Below are positions 24,869-36,560 of a stretch of DNA of 64,000 nt, one piece after another; position 1 is the first letter of the stretch; every line of letters begins with the position of its first letter. Made by a program: the position numbers and the translations under genes. The notes under the pieces are model-generated. The model ran no database searches and had not been told where the DNA came from. It saw nothing but the letters and a program-made list of their open reading frames with translations. The DNA comes from Rhabdornis inornatus (taxonomy: Eukaryota; Chordata; Aves; Passeriformes; Rhabdornithidae). The stretch covers positions 853,545-917,544 of the forward strand of contig VWZS01009593.1 in assembly GCA_013397075.1 (NCBI GenBank). Reading direction: 5' to 3'.

Positions 24869-27800
24869 CACATGAGAAAAGTCTAAACCATGTAGAGCAC
24901 AAGTTGTATAAAAGTTTTACAGAATCAAGATAAAAAAGAGACTAGAGAGGCAGTCAAATGAAACTGTAAGCAAAAATCTGACCTTAGAAATTGTCTCAGT
25001 AAATTATTTATCTGAAATAAAACTGTGAGTAATGTATATATATAAGCATATATACATGCAATAAGAGGACTAACTCCAGTCAATAAAAAGGAATCTACAA
25101 GATGGATACAAGCACATTATCATTAATTATAAAGTAAATAATTAGTAAAATGTATGAACAAACAACTAAAGAATCAACTATTTCTTGAAAGAATATGTGG
25201 CCTAATACATAGTAATGGTGGCAAAGGTCATACCTTGAGTATGAACTGCTCTGCTTCTCAGTATTTGGCAACTATTACATAAAAGAGAAAAGCAAAAGCA
25301 CACTAAGAGAAACATTATAGGAGAAACACAGAGAGTGTTTGGTGGGGGTAGAGAAAGTTCCTCTAAGTACAAAAATCTAAGTACAAATAAACATTCAGTT
25401 TTATGTAATCAGTACCTAGGAATTTCACTGCCTTTCCTGGTAAAAAGAGATAATTGTAAGTGGCAATAATGCAGTGCTGAACACAGCTTCCTGGCTCACA
25501 GCTTCCCATCTGCTTTGTAGCTTTCCTGTTACCCTGCAGAGCTCTGTTTCTGGAACCACTTTTCCTTCTTACCTCTTTCTTTTTTCTTTTATTTCTTTCA
25601 AAGCAAGTAATTGTGATGAATATTCTTGTGTTAGTAATTCCACTTAGGGAAAATTCTTTTCTTCTCTTGATTTAGCTTTGAATTACTGTTTCTTTTTACA
25701 AGATGAAATTCCTTCTTTCAAAATATGATGAGAGTACAAAGCCACCCATTGTTCCCTTTGCTTAGCCTGAGTAAGGGCAGCTGACCTCGTCATCCTTTTA
25801 AAAATGTTACTGGTGTTTTCAAGTATCACCTTCCCTCTGAAGAGTATCTTCATTGTCTTCTGCAATTGTAATTTTTTTCAGAACACAGACTGAGTACCTC
25901 CCTATATCAATTTTACTCAATAGCAAAACTTAAATGTACTTCCTTGAGGTCAGGATCTTCCTCTAAATAGGTGGAACAAAGTACAAGGGTTGGGATGATT
26001 ATAAATGCCACCCTAATTGTCATATTTTACTTTTGCAGATCTACAGAAGAATGAGCTGATACTTGAAATGTTGCAAGAGTATGGCAGGAAAACTCCTTGT
26101 TCAAAATGTGCTCAATGACGGTTGCAAGAAGACTTGTGAGCATAGGATGATGTAATGTGCATAGGTATAATCCTTATGGCAGCTTTTGTTCCATGAGGTG
26201 TCTGAATTTCATTTAAGCAGACATCCTGTCTGTAGGTCAGCCTCAAACATTTCACTGCAATTTCACATGCAGTAATCTGACTCTATCATTTGAAGTCCTT
26301 GGAAATATATCTCCATCAGCCCTTATACTGCTCTGATTTAAGGTCAAAACCACTTCTCCAGTGACTTTGTCATTTCCCCTAAGACAGATCTGCATATCTC
26401 TGCATGATCAGAGATACTCTATTTGCTCGACATGCTGAGCTATGCAGGAAAAATTGCTTAACCAAGGAACAGGCATCCCTGGATGTGACAAAAACCTGAC
26501 CTACCATTTAGGACTCAGAACAAGGAGTGAGAGATCTGGTAGGATTAGATATGCCAAAGGGAAAGTAACTTGTGTAGATTCACAGTCACTCATGAATGAG
26601 GTTTAGGCCTTGACTAGAGCAGTATTTAAATTAAGACTTGGGCATTTTCTTAAAAAAGGGTTGGCAGGCACAGAACTAACCTCACATTGAGTAGCCACTA
26701 TTTCTACTAACCATGTGAAGCTTCATTGTTCCCCTCTTACAGATTAACATCAAATTTTAATCACAGGTACTTTTAGTTAATCTATTTACATTTTAATTAG
26801 AAGGGAAACAGATATGTGCTTGAACACATAGGCCTAGTGGGAAGCATAAAGAATTTATTTTAGACCAGGGCCTGTCTCAGCTCTTTCTCCATCTCAGGAT
26901 TTCTGCTGAGAATGCAACAAGAACCTCGTAAAGCTTAGACATGCTGCCTTTCTTAACTGAAAGTGATGAATAACACCACTGTTACTGCCTGGAATTCCCG
27001 TGTGCTCAGCCTAACATAAATAAAGATTTGGGAGCTATAGTGTCAGACCTAATGTCTACCAGACCAATTATCTTGATTCTGCCATTTATCAGAAAAAATG
27101 CATAGTAGGTAAAACAGAGTGAGCTGCCACAAGTATTGGAGTCCTGAATCCAGTCCTAATCTAAAACCTTTTAAAGAAAATAAATATCATTACTTGCACT
27201 GCCACCCACTTGTATGGCTTTTGCTGAGATACAAACTGTTTGAAAAACACTTTCCTGCTTTTGTTTGTGTGCCTCAGGGAAATGACAAAAGCATTTTAAA
27301 AGCATGTGACTCTTGGACACAGGAGCATCAATAAATAATACACCATCCAGGAAAGTCCAGGAAAACAGTAAACTCTGACTAGAGATCTGCTGTCAAGAAT
27401 GTCTAGCTCTCCCAGTGATTCACCAGTAGTTAGTGGCTATTTGTACTCTGTGTATTCCATAAAAGCAAGCTTGACAACAGTATCCCATTAAAAATTGTTG
27501 GTTTGTTTGCGTTTTTCCCTCAGTTTCCTTTCATTTTTCTAAATAGCATTGGAATTTTAAACCTGTGCATTCTTATAACACTACAGAATAAGACATGCCC
27601 ATAAAACAAGCAAACAAACAAAAAACTTCAGGATTTTACAAGTCCAGTCCAATCTTTAGCTTTAATTCCCCCATTAAAAAAAATAATTACAGAGCTTTTT
27701 AGGCCATCTAATTACATCACCATTGATCAACACTTTAATGAAAATGATCTGTGATGGCTCTGCATAAGAATGTGAAAAGATAGCACCACCAAGTCAGGCT

Positions 27801-30800
27801 AAAGATTTAACCTTGTTTCTTTCTTCAAGAGCACCAGCACATATTAAAGGAAAATAATATAAAGGGATATCTGTCCCACTGTATCCTATAATCACTTTCA
27901 AGAAGCAGTCACCATGCTTAAAAATCTGGATACCTCTTCTCAATTAGTCCCCTTTTAATTTCATTCATATTTTTCAGACTTAAGACACCATAAACACATG
28001 AAATACATGCAATGTGAAAAAATTACTTTTTACTTTATTTCTCCTCCTATAAATTTCATTGTGTATGTACTGATTCTTGCATTTGATAAAATACTGATCA
28101 TTGCTTATTCAGATTCTTTAAAATGTTCTTGATTTGGCAGACCAGCATCACATCTCCTTTTTACTCATCTCTATGATTTTCAGGCTACCCTGTTTAATCT
28201 TAACTTAATCTTTACTTATCCTATGCTTCCAGTTATCTAGTTTACCCTCTTTGCTTTTTGCAGTTCCATTGTCTCTCTATCCTTCAGTGACCTTGGGAGA
28301 TGGAATAATCAGAATTACATCTTCTATTTAGCATGTTGTTACATTATGGGCTTATATAGGGAAAGAAAGTGTTTTTTCCCCAGTGTACATAGAGTGCTGC
28401 ATAGTGGACCCAATTTCCACAACATTATCTCTTTATGTCAGAATAAAAGAGAGAAAATTAAATACATGGTAACTATAAGAGTAAGTTCTTACCTAGTTTT
28501 TATTATATCTTGGGATTTTAAAAACAGAATTTTTGTGAAATGGAGCTGAGGCCAGGAAGTTAATGGGAAATACAAAAAATAGTCTGGTTTTTTACTCACA
28601 AGCAGAATCTGTTTAATAAACAAAGTAACAGTCTCTTACCTGAATGCACATAGAAAACAAAATGCAGGAATTTACTTTCTCCATGGGGTCCATGGTAAAA
28701 GAGAAAAGCAACATACAGAGAATCCTAAATCCATAACTAAGAATATATGAATTAAAGAGACTAAAATGAACCAGTTGTATAGAACTGACCTACATCTGCT
28801 GCAAATCCAACCCATTCCAACCTCTGGTGAGCTGTTATAGCGTCCATATCTTTCAGAAGACATTTCTATTTTCTCTAGAAGTGAATATATGAATACATAA
28901 TATTAATAAAAATAATAAACATAAATGTATGAAAATATAGTTAATATTTTTATGTTATATTACTATATGACACATTCCATATATAATACATTGCATATAT
29001 TATTATATTATTTGTCAACAATATTTATTATATTTGCATAAAAAGTTCATGTATATCCACACAACACATTTTCATGCTTGTAGATTTTCATGCAATGTTT
29101 TGCTCATAATTTATGTGAGATATAGGTGTAAAATTGCTCTAATGATCAATAAACTTGTTTAAACCTCCAGTACTGACTGTGCTGTGGCAGCTTCCCTGCT
29201 TTCCAGCTGGTGGAAATCTCAGCTGGCAATATCCTTCCTGGTTCAGTGTGTACTTTCTCTTTGGGTGTGTGTTGCCAAGATTGATGCTGGCATTTGAGTT
29301 TTCTCTGCTTAGTGCAGGACGGAAACGAGATTAAGAAAGATTTCAGAGGGTTGTAATGTCATGCTAGGGATGGATTTTACTGTTCCCAAGGAAAAATTAG
29401 CCCAGCAATCAGAAATGAATCAAAATAAACCAGCTTGACTGGAAGGTTCCAAGTTTAGTTTTATAAGATATTAATTCCATGTTTTCTTCATTTTTGATCA
29501 TGTTGGGGTTTATGTAGAAATTTTTCTTGATTGATGTGATAAAATCAGGATATATTTTTTTAGGATTTCCATTCAAAACTTTCAAAAGAAGGAAGGAAGA
29601 AAGAAATGTACAAATAAGAAAAGATATGGAAAAGGAATGGAAAGACAGAAAGAAGGAGAGTATATTTAATGTTGCTGCTGTTTGGGAGAACATCTACAAC
29701 ATTTACTGTGAAAACAATTATTGGGTATGTTACATTCTATAAAGCCATGTTAAACACTGTGTTCTACTATAGGTTTAATTTCTAAAGTACTTTGTGTTAT
29801 CTGACATTGGTCAGAAAGCTGGAAGTCTGGTTTCAAGTCATGTTCTGAAGTTTTCAGATTGATGATGGAGCACAAAGCACAAAATATTTTGATTTTTTTT
29901 GGACCTGTTTTTTGTGTCTTTGCTTGTTTCCTTGAAAAACAACAGCCCCCTCCCCTGAACATATTAGCACAGTAATTGTAAAATTTTTTAAATTTCATGT
30001 TTTTCTCCTCTTATAGTCACTTACATTCAGGAACTGTCCCACCGCTCCTATTGAAATCTCTGTGAAAACCTAGACTAAGAAAGAAAATTACTTTGAAATT
30101 AATCACATATACCAGAAATCAATGGAATATGCCTGAAAAAAATTACCTTTTATTTCTTTTACATTTGTACTATTTTTCTCTTTACCCTTCTGTTTCCTCT
30201 CTGATAAGGAATTACACATTGCCTCCACTCTATCTGGAAGGTCAAGAGAGCAGTAGCAATGAACCAGTGAGAGGCTGAAGGTTTGAGCAACTAAAATTTA
30301 GCTGTGACCTTCATGGAAAAGCTGAGTCCTCTCACAGCACAGAGAGAAGCAATAATGGGGTACAGGTGAGGGTAGTGAATTATTTTATGAAGCCCATGAA
30401 ATTTAGCTTAAGGTTTCAGGGAAACAGGTTTGCCAGGGGAGGAAATATAAAAACATAAAAGCAAATAATAATCAAAGCCACTGTTTAAATAACTTCTGCC
30501 ATGCACACAAACCTTTGTAATATGCGTTGTATCTGTGAGTATACAGGAGCAACATTTTTGAAAGTTATAGGCAGATGTTTTCAGATGTTCTGAAAAACTT
30601 AGTTGTTATTTTGATCCTAATAAGTAATAGCCAGTGCCTGAACAGATCATTAGGTAACATAGCTAAGACATGATGGATTCTGAAGCCAAGGTCACAAAAA
30701 GTCTTTACATTTGGGGACTTTGGGGGTCTTTGTTTCCTTACACCAACAGCTCAGCAATCACAGGCTGGGGGCAATAAACACCAGGAGATTCTGGCTCAAC

Positions 30801-30989
30801 CTCGTGTGTTGATGTTCTGCCATCACAGTGTCTTAAATAACATGGTTAAACCACTCAGATGCTTTCAGTCTTATTGCCAATTGTTCAGTGCTCAAGATAC
30901 TATTGAAGCCATTCTAGTGCAAGTGTAAAGTTACAGATTAAAGTCCTTTTAGCAAACATTTTTGCTGTATGTATTGGATATGTGTTCAT
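24869..30989. other. AT-rich sequence, nothing recognised
   Basis: About 6 kb with no recognised repeat family or exon. It has a TA-alternating patch at 25035-25060, an A/T-only stretch at 28890-29045 and a purine-rich stretch at 29583-29660 (AAG/AGG). Frames of up to 94 codons lack any signature. Confidence 0.6.
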
Positions 30990-31700
30990 GTCCAGGTTTT
31001 GACTGTGTGGAGAGTGCAGTTCTCTCTCTGAGAGGCCAGGAGCTGCCCTGTGCCAGACACAGGGACAAGGCTGAGCCCTGCAGACATACTGGTGGTTCAT
31101 CTAATGATAACACATTTAAGAAATTCCCAAAACAGAGAGAAGAGGGGAAATGAAGTGTTACACCAAGGTCAGGGAAGAAGGGGAAGGAGGTGTCCAGGTA
31201 CCAGAACAGAGGTAGCCCTGTGTAAGCAGGCTGATACAATAGAAATTGCATCTGGTGAAAAGCCCACTCAACTTTATTCTGAAGGACATGGGAAGGATTC
31301 ACATTGCGACAGGAAAAAGTTTGAATAAGAAGGAATAGCAGAAATGAATAATTAGGAACTGACTGTATCCCCATATCTTCTATACTGCTTGAGCTATAGG
31401 AAAGACGTAAATGACTTGTGAGTGAAAAAGTGACGTGAAGATTAATAAAAAAAGTGGAGGCAGGGGTAAGGTGTTCTTTTAATTTGTCTCTATTTTTCAC
31501 CATACATACCTATTTTAATTGACAATTAATTACCCAACTCCCCTAAATCAAGTCTGTTTTGACAAGGATAGTAACCTATTACTAATCTACTTGTCTTTAT
31601 CTTGAAACTCATGATCTTTTAATTCTTCTTTTCTCCCCTTGTCGTCTTGAGAAGGATGAGTGAGAGAGCAGCTGGGTGGGGATTTGGTAGCTGGTGCACC
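30990..31700 (+). mobile_element. LTR, family A (diverged, near full length)
   Basis: The left part has 'ctctgagaggccaggagctg' and 'gataacacatttaagaaatt'. The right part has 'attaattacccaactccc', 'aagtctgttttgacaagg', 'tctttatcttgaaactcatg', 'gatgagtgagagagcagctg' and 'ggtagctggtgcacc'. This is the same order as the LTR family at 14110 and 23995, but with more divergence and a gap in the middle. The 184-codon minus frame at 30949-31503 is antisense to it. Its last 150 bases are repeated at 33213-33363 as part of the large duplication. Confidence 0.65.
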
Positions 31701-32669
31701 TTGTAAGCATGACTTTAAAAAGTACTGACAAATATGACATATATATATGTATAATTGAAAGCTAAATACTCATCATAAAATTTTCAGGCTTCACATTAAA
31801 TGTTCCACATTTGAAAAAGTCCAGGAAGAAGTGGAAACACATTTTTACAAGAAAATATCTGTATTCTGTTGAAGTTCAGTTATTAATTATTTGTAGATGG
31901 CCCAGAAGAGACAGCAGGATTTTTATTTTGATGGGGATACAGATTTTTTTATCCCAGCTCTATTATTCAGTGTTTTTGATTGTGACTTTGACTCTTTCTG
32001 GATTAGTGATTGGGTATCTAGAAGACTTTTGTTCTTAGTTTTGTGATAAACTTTTCTACAGACATAGGACATACCACATTACTGAAATATATGATGTCTT
32101 TAAAAATGGATTTTCATTGCAAAACTCATATGCCTTTACACTAGTAAGAACAGGCAATACAAGTATCTAAAAAATGAGTAGTGAAAACTCGATCATAGAA
32201 ATTGCTTTCACTGTCATTTGAGTTTATTCAACCCTTTCCATAATGCCTATCTCTCTGTTTTTTACCAAAAAGTAGAGAAGTTCAGAGTTACAGTAATATC
32301 CCTGAGCTTCTACCAATATGCTATTTATAAGTAATGGCTTCCATTTCCAGTCCCCAGCATTTTTTCCTATGCTATGAATCTGAAAACAGACAATGGAAAC
32401 CTGTTGTTCCTGTAGAGCTACACATTATTTCACACATGAGAACATTTGTTGTGGAACAGCATTTTGGCTCTTCATGATACATATACATCTTATATTCTCT
32501 AAATATTCTATACATTTGGGTTACTCCCACTTAATTCCATCATTTTTGTTAATGGGATTTTGTCATTGTCTTCGAATTTGGCTAAATATATGTAGTACAG
32601 TGGGCAGTTACAAAATGCTCAAGTGAAAAAATAAGTGTTTGGTTACTATATATATATACATATATATAT
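31550..32669 (+). repeat. Segment A, first copy of a near-identical duplication
   Basis: This 1120-base segment recurs at 33213-34332 with a constant offset of 1663. I saw one difference on reading: g at 32178 against a at 33841. It starts inside an LTR and ends in a TA microsatellite. The identical pairs of short frames it contains (31811-32038 with 33474-33701, and 32393-32626 with 34056-34289) are duplicated non-coding DNA. Confidence 0.95.
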
Positions 32670-32674
32670 ATAAA
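32646..32674. repeat. TA microsatellite at a duplication breakpoint
   Basis: Alternating TA with a central 'tacat'. The second duplicate copy breaks off inside the same tract at 34332, next to an N. Confidence 0.9.
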
Positions 32675-32898
32675 ATATCTTGTTTTTAATTAGCTATTCC
32701 ATCAAGCAAACTGTTGACACATCTTTCAATATTAACTGTTCTGTTCTTTGTGAAATACACTGCTCCTATTAGTAATTTTGATAGATTAATTTCATTTGCA
32801 GGTTTTATCAAAAATATTTTCCTTGTTGGAATATCTATCTAAGTAGAAAGTATTTCATTTTTTCTTACTATTACTATTATTAATTATTAATTATTAAT
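32670..32898 (+). other. Segment B, present in one copy only
   Basis: These 229 bases lie between segments A and C in the first copy and are missing from the second copy, where a single N replaces them. The end of B is a run of 'attaattattaataat'-like sequence. Confidence 0.9.
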
Positions 32899-33211
32899 AA
32901 TACTTATTACTATTGCTATTATTTTTTTTTTTAGTATTGAAAAACACGCAGCAGGATATATTGATCAGGAATAGAGTTTCTGTTTTACAGTATTTTGTGG
33001 TTTTTTTACATTTGAATACATTCCCAAGTCACTTACAGTATCTCTTTCATTGTCCCTAATTCTCATGCTAATATTAATTAATTAACTAGTATAATAACAC
33101 ACGATGTTGCTAAAAAGAAAAGTGCCATAAAATACTAAGTTCTTTTTAGTACAGTGGTCCTCTAGCAAAATCTGTTTTAAATGGAAGATAAATAATAGAT
33201 TAAAACAGGGA
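32899..33211 (+). repeat. Segment C, first copy
   Basis: This 313-base segment recurs at 34334-34646 with a constant offset of 1435. It includes an 11-T run that has the same length in both copies. It is cut by an N at 33212 where the second copy runs on into a poly-A tract. Confidence 0.95.
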
Positions 33212-33212
33212 N
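33212..33212. other. Single-N gap
   Basis: An ambiguous base at the exact start of the second copy of segment A. This is the signature of an unresolved contig join. Confidence 0.98.
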
Positions 33213-34332
33213 AAGTCTGTTTTGACAAGGATAGTAACCTATTACTAATCTACTTGTCTTTATCTTGAAACTCATGATCTTTTAATTCTTCTTTTCTCCC
33301 CTTGTCGTCTTGAGAAGGATGAGTGAGAGAGCAGCTGGGTGGGGATTTGGTAGCTGGTGCACCTTGTAAGCATGACTTTAAAAAGTACTGACAAATATGA
33401 CATATATATATGTATAATTGAAAGCTAAATACTCATCATAAAATTTTCAGGCTTCACATTAAATGTTCCACATTTGAAAAAGTCCAGGAAGAAGTGGAAA
33501 CACATTTTTACAAGAAAATATCTGTATTCTGTTGAAGTTCAGTTATTAATTATTTGTAGATGGCCCAGAAGAGACAGCAGGATTTTTATTTTGATGGGGA
33601 TACAGATTTTTTTATCCCAGCTCTATTATTCAGTGTTTTTGATTGTGACTTTGACTCTTTCTGGATTAGTGATTGGGTATCTAGAAGACTTTTGTTCTTA
33701 GTTTTGTGATAAACTTTTCTACAGACATAGGACATACCACATTACTGAAATATATGATGTCTTTAAAAATGGATTTTCATTGCAAAACTCATATGCCTTT
33801 ACACTAGTAAGAACAGGCAATACAAGTATCTAAAAAATGAATAGTGAAAACTCGATCATAGAAATTGCTTTCACTGTCATTTGAGTTTATTCAACCCTTT
33901 CCATAATGCCTATCTCTCTGTTTTTTACCAAAAAGTAGAGAAGTTCAGAGTTACAGTAATATCCCTGAGCTTCTACCAATATGCTATTTATAAGTAATGG
34001 CTTCCATTTCCAGTCCCCAGCATTTTTTCCTATGCTATGAATCTGAAAACAGACAATGGAAACCTGTTGTTCCTGTAGAGCTACACATTATTTCACACAT
34101 GAGAACATTTGTTGTGGAACAGCATTTTGGCTCTTCATGATACATATACATCTTATATTCTCTAAATATTCTATACATTTGGGTTACTCCCACTTAATTC
34201 CATCATTTTTGTTAATGGGATTTTGTCATTGTCTTCGAATTTGGCTAAATATATGTAGTACAGTGGGCAGTTACAAAATGCTCAAGTGAAAAAATAAGTG
34301 TTTGGTTACTATATATATATACATATATATAT
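33213..34332 (+). repeat. Segment A, second copy
   Basis: Copy of 31550-32669, bounded on both sides by single Ns. The near-zero divergence, in a region where all other repeats are highly diverged, suggests an assembly duplication or retained haplotype instead of an old genomic duplication. Confidence 0.95.
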
Positions 34333-34333
34333 N
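34333..34333. other. Single-N gap
   Basis: Ambiguous base inside the TA microsatellite. It replaces the 229-base segment B. Confidence 0.98.
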
Positions 34334-34646
34334 AATACTTATTACTATTGCTATTATTTTTTTTTTTAGTATTGAAAAACACGCAGCAGGATATATTGAT
34401 CAGGAATAGAGTTTCTGTTTTACAGTATTTTGTGGTTTTTTTACATTTGAATACATTCCCAAGTCACTTACAGTATCTCTTTCATTGTCCCTAATTCTCA
34501 TGCTAATATTAATTAATTAACTAGTATAATAACACACGATGTTGCTAAAAAGAAAAGTGCCATAAAATACTAAGTTCTTTTTAGTACAGTGGTCCTCTAG
34601 CAAAATCTGTTTTAAATGGAAGATAAATAATAGATTAAAACAGGGA
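34334..34646 (+). repeat. Segment C, second copy
   Basis: Copy of 32899-33211. It continues into a poly-A run and then unique sequence, so it appears to be the true right-hand continuation of the locus. Confidence 0.95.
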
Positions 34647-35374
34647 AAAAAAAAAAAAGAGAGTTGTCTTATACATACAGAAAATAATTTTGTAAATGTC
34701 ATGTATCGCTTTCAGAAGTGATTGGATTAGACTTAGTTTGGTCTTTTAGTATTTTAGTTCTGGAGCTGAAATATCTTTTAAATGAACTTTGAGTGATGAA
34801 AGTTAACTCGGTTTAAGTTTTGGTAATAAGGAATAAGACAGTACTGCTGATAAAAAGAGGTAAGCAGGAAGCAGTTCAGTAATTTTAAAAGATAAGGTAC
34901 AAGAACCTGTACAATCTGTAAAGTACACATTTTATTAGTTAATTTGGTTTAAATAACTGAAAAATTTTATATTTCCCAAGGGCTTGCCCCTCTGCATAAA
35001 TTAAATGTAGCAAATCTTCTAGTTAAGGAATATACTTCAGAGCCTGGTTTGGAAAGTATTGGTATTAAAAAAAGAAAAAAGATGAAGACTAAAAGTCTAT
35101 TCAGCATGCAGTCACATTTCTATTCCATACACATCTGCAAAGTCTTATAAAATTCTATTACAAGGCTATCAAATTTAATCAACTAGTCAGTTTTTAGCCA
35201 AAGTCTTGCACTCTCTACATCTTAAACCTGTCATACTAATACAAAACAGGCACTAGCTGTTTCCATTTTTTAAATCTTATTTTGATCACATAAAGAAGTA
35301 AATCAAAAGATTGCCTTAAGCCAGGCTGGTTTTCTTGCTTGCCATAAAAGCAAGCATTTCCCTCCAATCTTCCT
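34647..35374. other. AT-rich sequence, nothing recognised
   Basis: Starts with a poly-A run, followed by AT-rich DNA without recognised elements. Confidence 0.6.
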
Positions 35375-36560
35375 CCTCTTCGCAGCTCTGTCATCGCAAT
35401 TCATTGAGACTACCTGACCGTGCGGAAAGGCACACACGGCTTAGTGCTTCAATGGAGGGATACAGGCTCTCTAGAAGGAAAGGCTTGGGGAGGTGAGAAG
35501 AGGGATTTGTCCTTTATGTGAAACTGGATTACATGGAGGTCTGCCTCTATGGGTAAAAACTAGCAGGAGCCCAGTACAGGTGCTTTTGTAGTCAGAGTCC
35601 AATACAGACCTCCTGACTCGGAAGTAGATATGGCCTCACATTCACAGGCCCTGCTTCTTATGGGGGATTTCAAACACCCTAACATATGCTAGACAGACAT
35701 ACAGCAGGACTCAGGTGTAATTTGAAAGACTTTTATGATGTGTTGAAGACAACCTTCTGGTCCAGGTAACTGAAGAACCAGCAAAGAAAGGTGCTCTGCT
35801 GGATCTGACACTTACGAATAAGAAAGAACTGTTCAAGGATGTGAAAGTTTGGGTAGCCCTTGGCTGCAGTAGCCAGGAAATGGTGTTCTGAATCCTAAGG
35901 GGAAATATTTTAAGCTTAGTCCTTGGGAATGTGATAGAGAAAATCTACCTGGAATCTAATTCCAAAAACATGAAGGACAAGAAGGTGGTCAAGAGTAGGC
36001 AGTATGGATATATGAAGGAAAAATCATACTTCAACAACCTCAGTAAGCTGATGGTTTGAAGGGGAGAGCAGTTCATGCTATTTAACCTCAACTTAGAAAA
36101 ACTTTCATTATGATTTCTAATAAATTTATCGTAGAGAAGATAACAAAGATAAGGAGACAGTGAGGCGAATTGAAAACCCACTGAAAGCCAAGTCTGGAGA
36201 GTTGTGCTGAGCAGTGAAGGGTTCAGTTGGAGTCCTGTCACTGGTAGTATATGCTAGGGGTCAATCCTGGGGCCAGTACTGTTGCAACTTTTCATTAAGA
36301 CCTGGAGGAGGAGATGGAGTGCCCCCTCAGCAGTTTCAACAATACAGACCTGAGGGAACTGGCTGGTACACCAGGTTCTTGAGCTGCCATATAGAGCAGC
36401 AACCTGCTCGTTAGGTTTCACAAACAGACAGAGATTAATCACATAAATTTCAGCAAGGGGAAATGCAAAGTTCTGCACATGAGGAAAAATAGCCACAGAC
36501 ACCTGTACATATTGAATAGATTACAGCCACTGGTTGGAGAATTTTGGGACAGTCCCTTTT
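35375..36560 (+). pseudogene. Fossil CR1 LINE ORF2 (endonuclease and reverse transcriptase remnants)
   Basis: Short stretches still translate to CR1 ORF2 text. 'MEGYRL' is readable near 35452. 'LLMGDFKHPNIC' (35654-35689) matches the endonuclease GDFN block, with N changed to K and a stop directly after. 'VVLSSEGFSWSPVTG' lies near 36202-36246. 'GSILGPVL' (36258-36281) is a reverse transcriptase block directly after a stop. 'DLEEEMECPLSSFNN' (36299-36343) is the catalytic region, where the family has F-A-D-D and this copy has F-N-N. A reading-frame shift separates the last two blocks, and a large part between endonuclease and RT is missing. The text ends in the 'aaggggaaatgcaaagttctgcac' region (about 36457-36480) and slightly beyond, without a CR1 3' end. 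It is an inactive relic. Residues are read directly; the family match is from memory. Confidence 0.85.

Noticed and set aside
30949..31503. 184-codon open frame on the minus strand, among the longest in the window
   Set aside because: It lies antisense to a diverged LTR, contains no recognisable domain, and the plus strand is also open in places. Long frames in repeats are common.
31811..34289. Two pairs of identical small open frames that looked like a duplicated gene pair
   Set aside because: They lie in the duplicated segment A bounded by Ns. The proteins have no signature, and identity follows from the probable assembly duplication.
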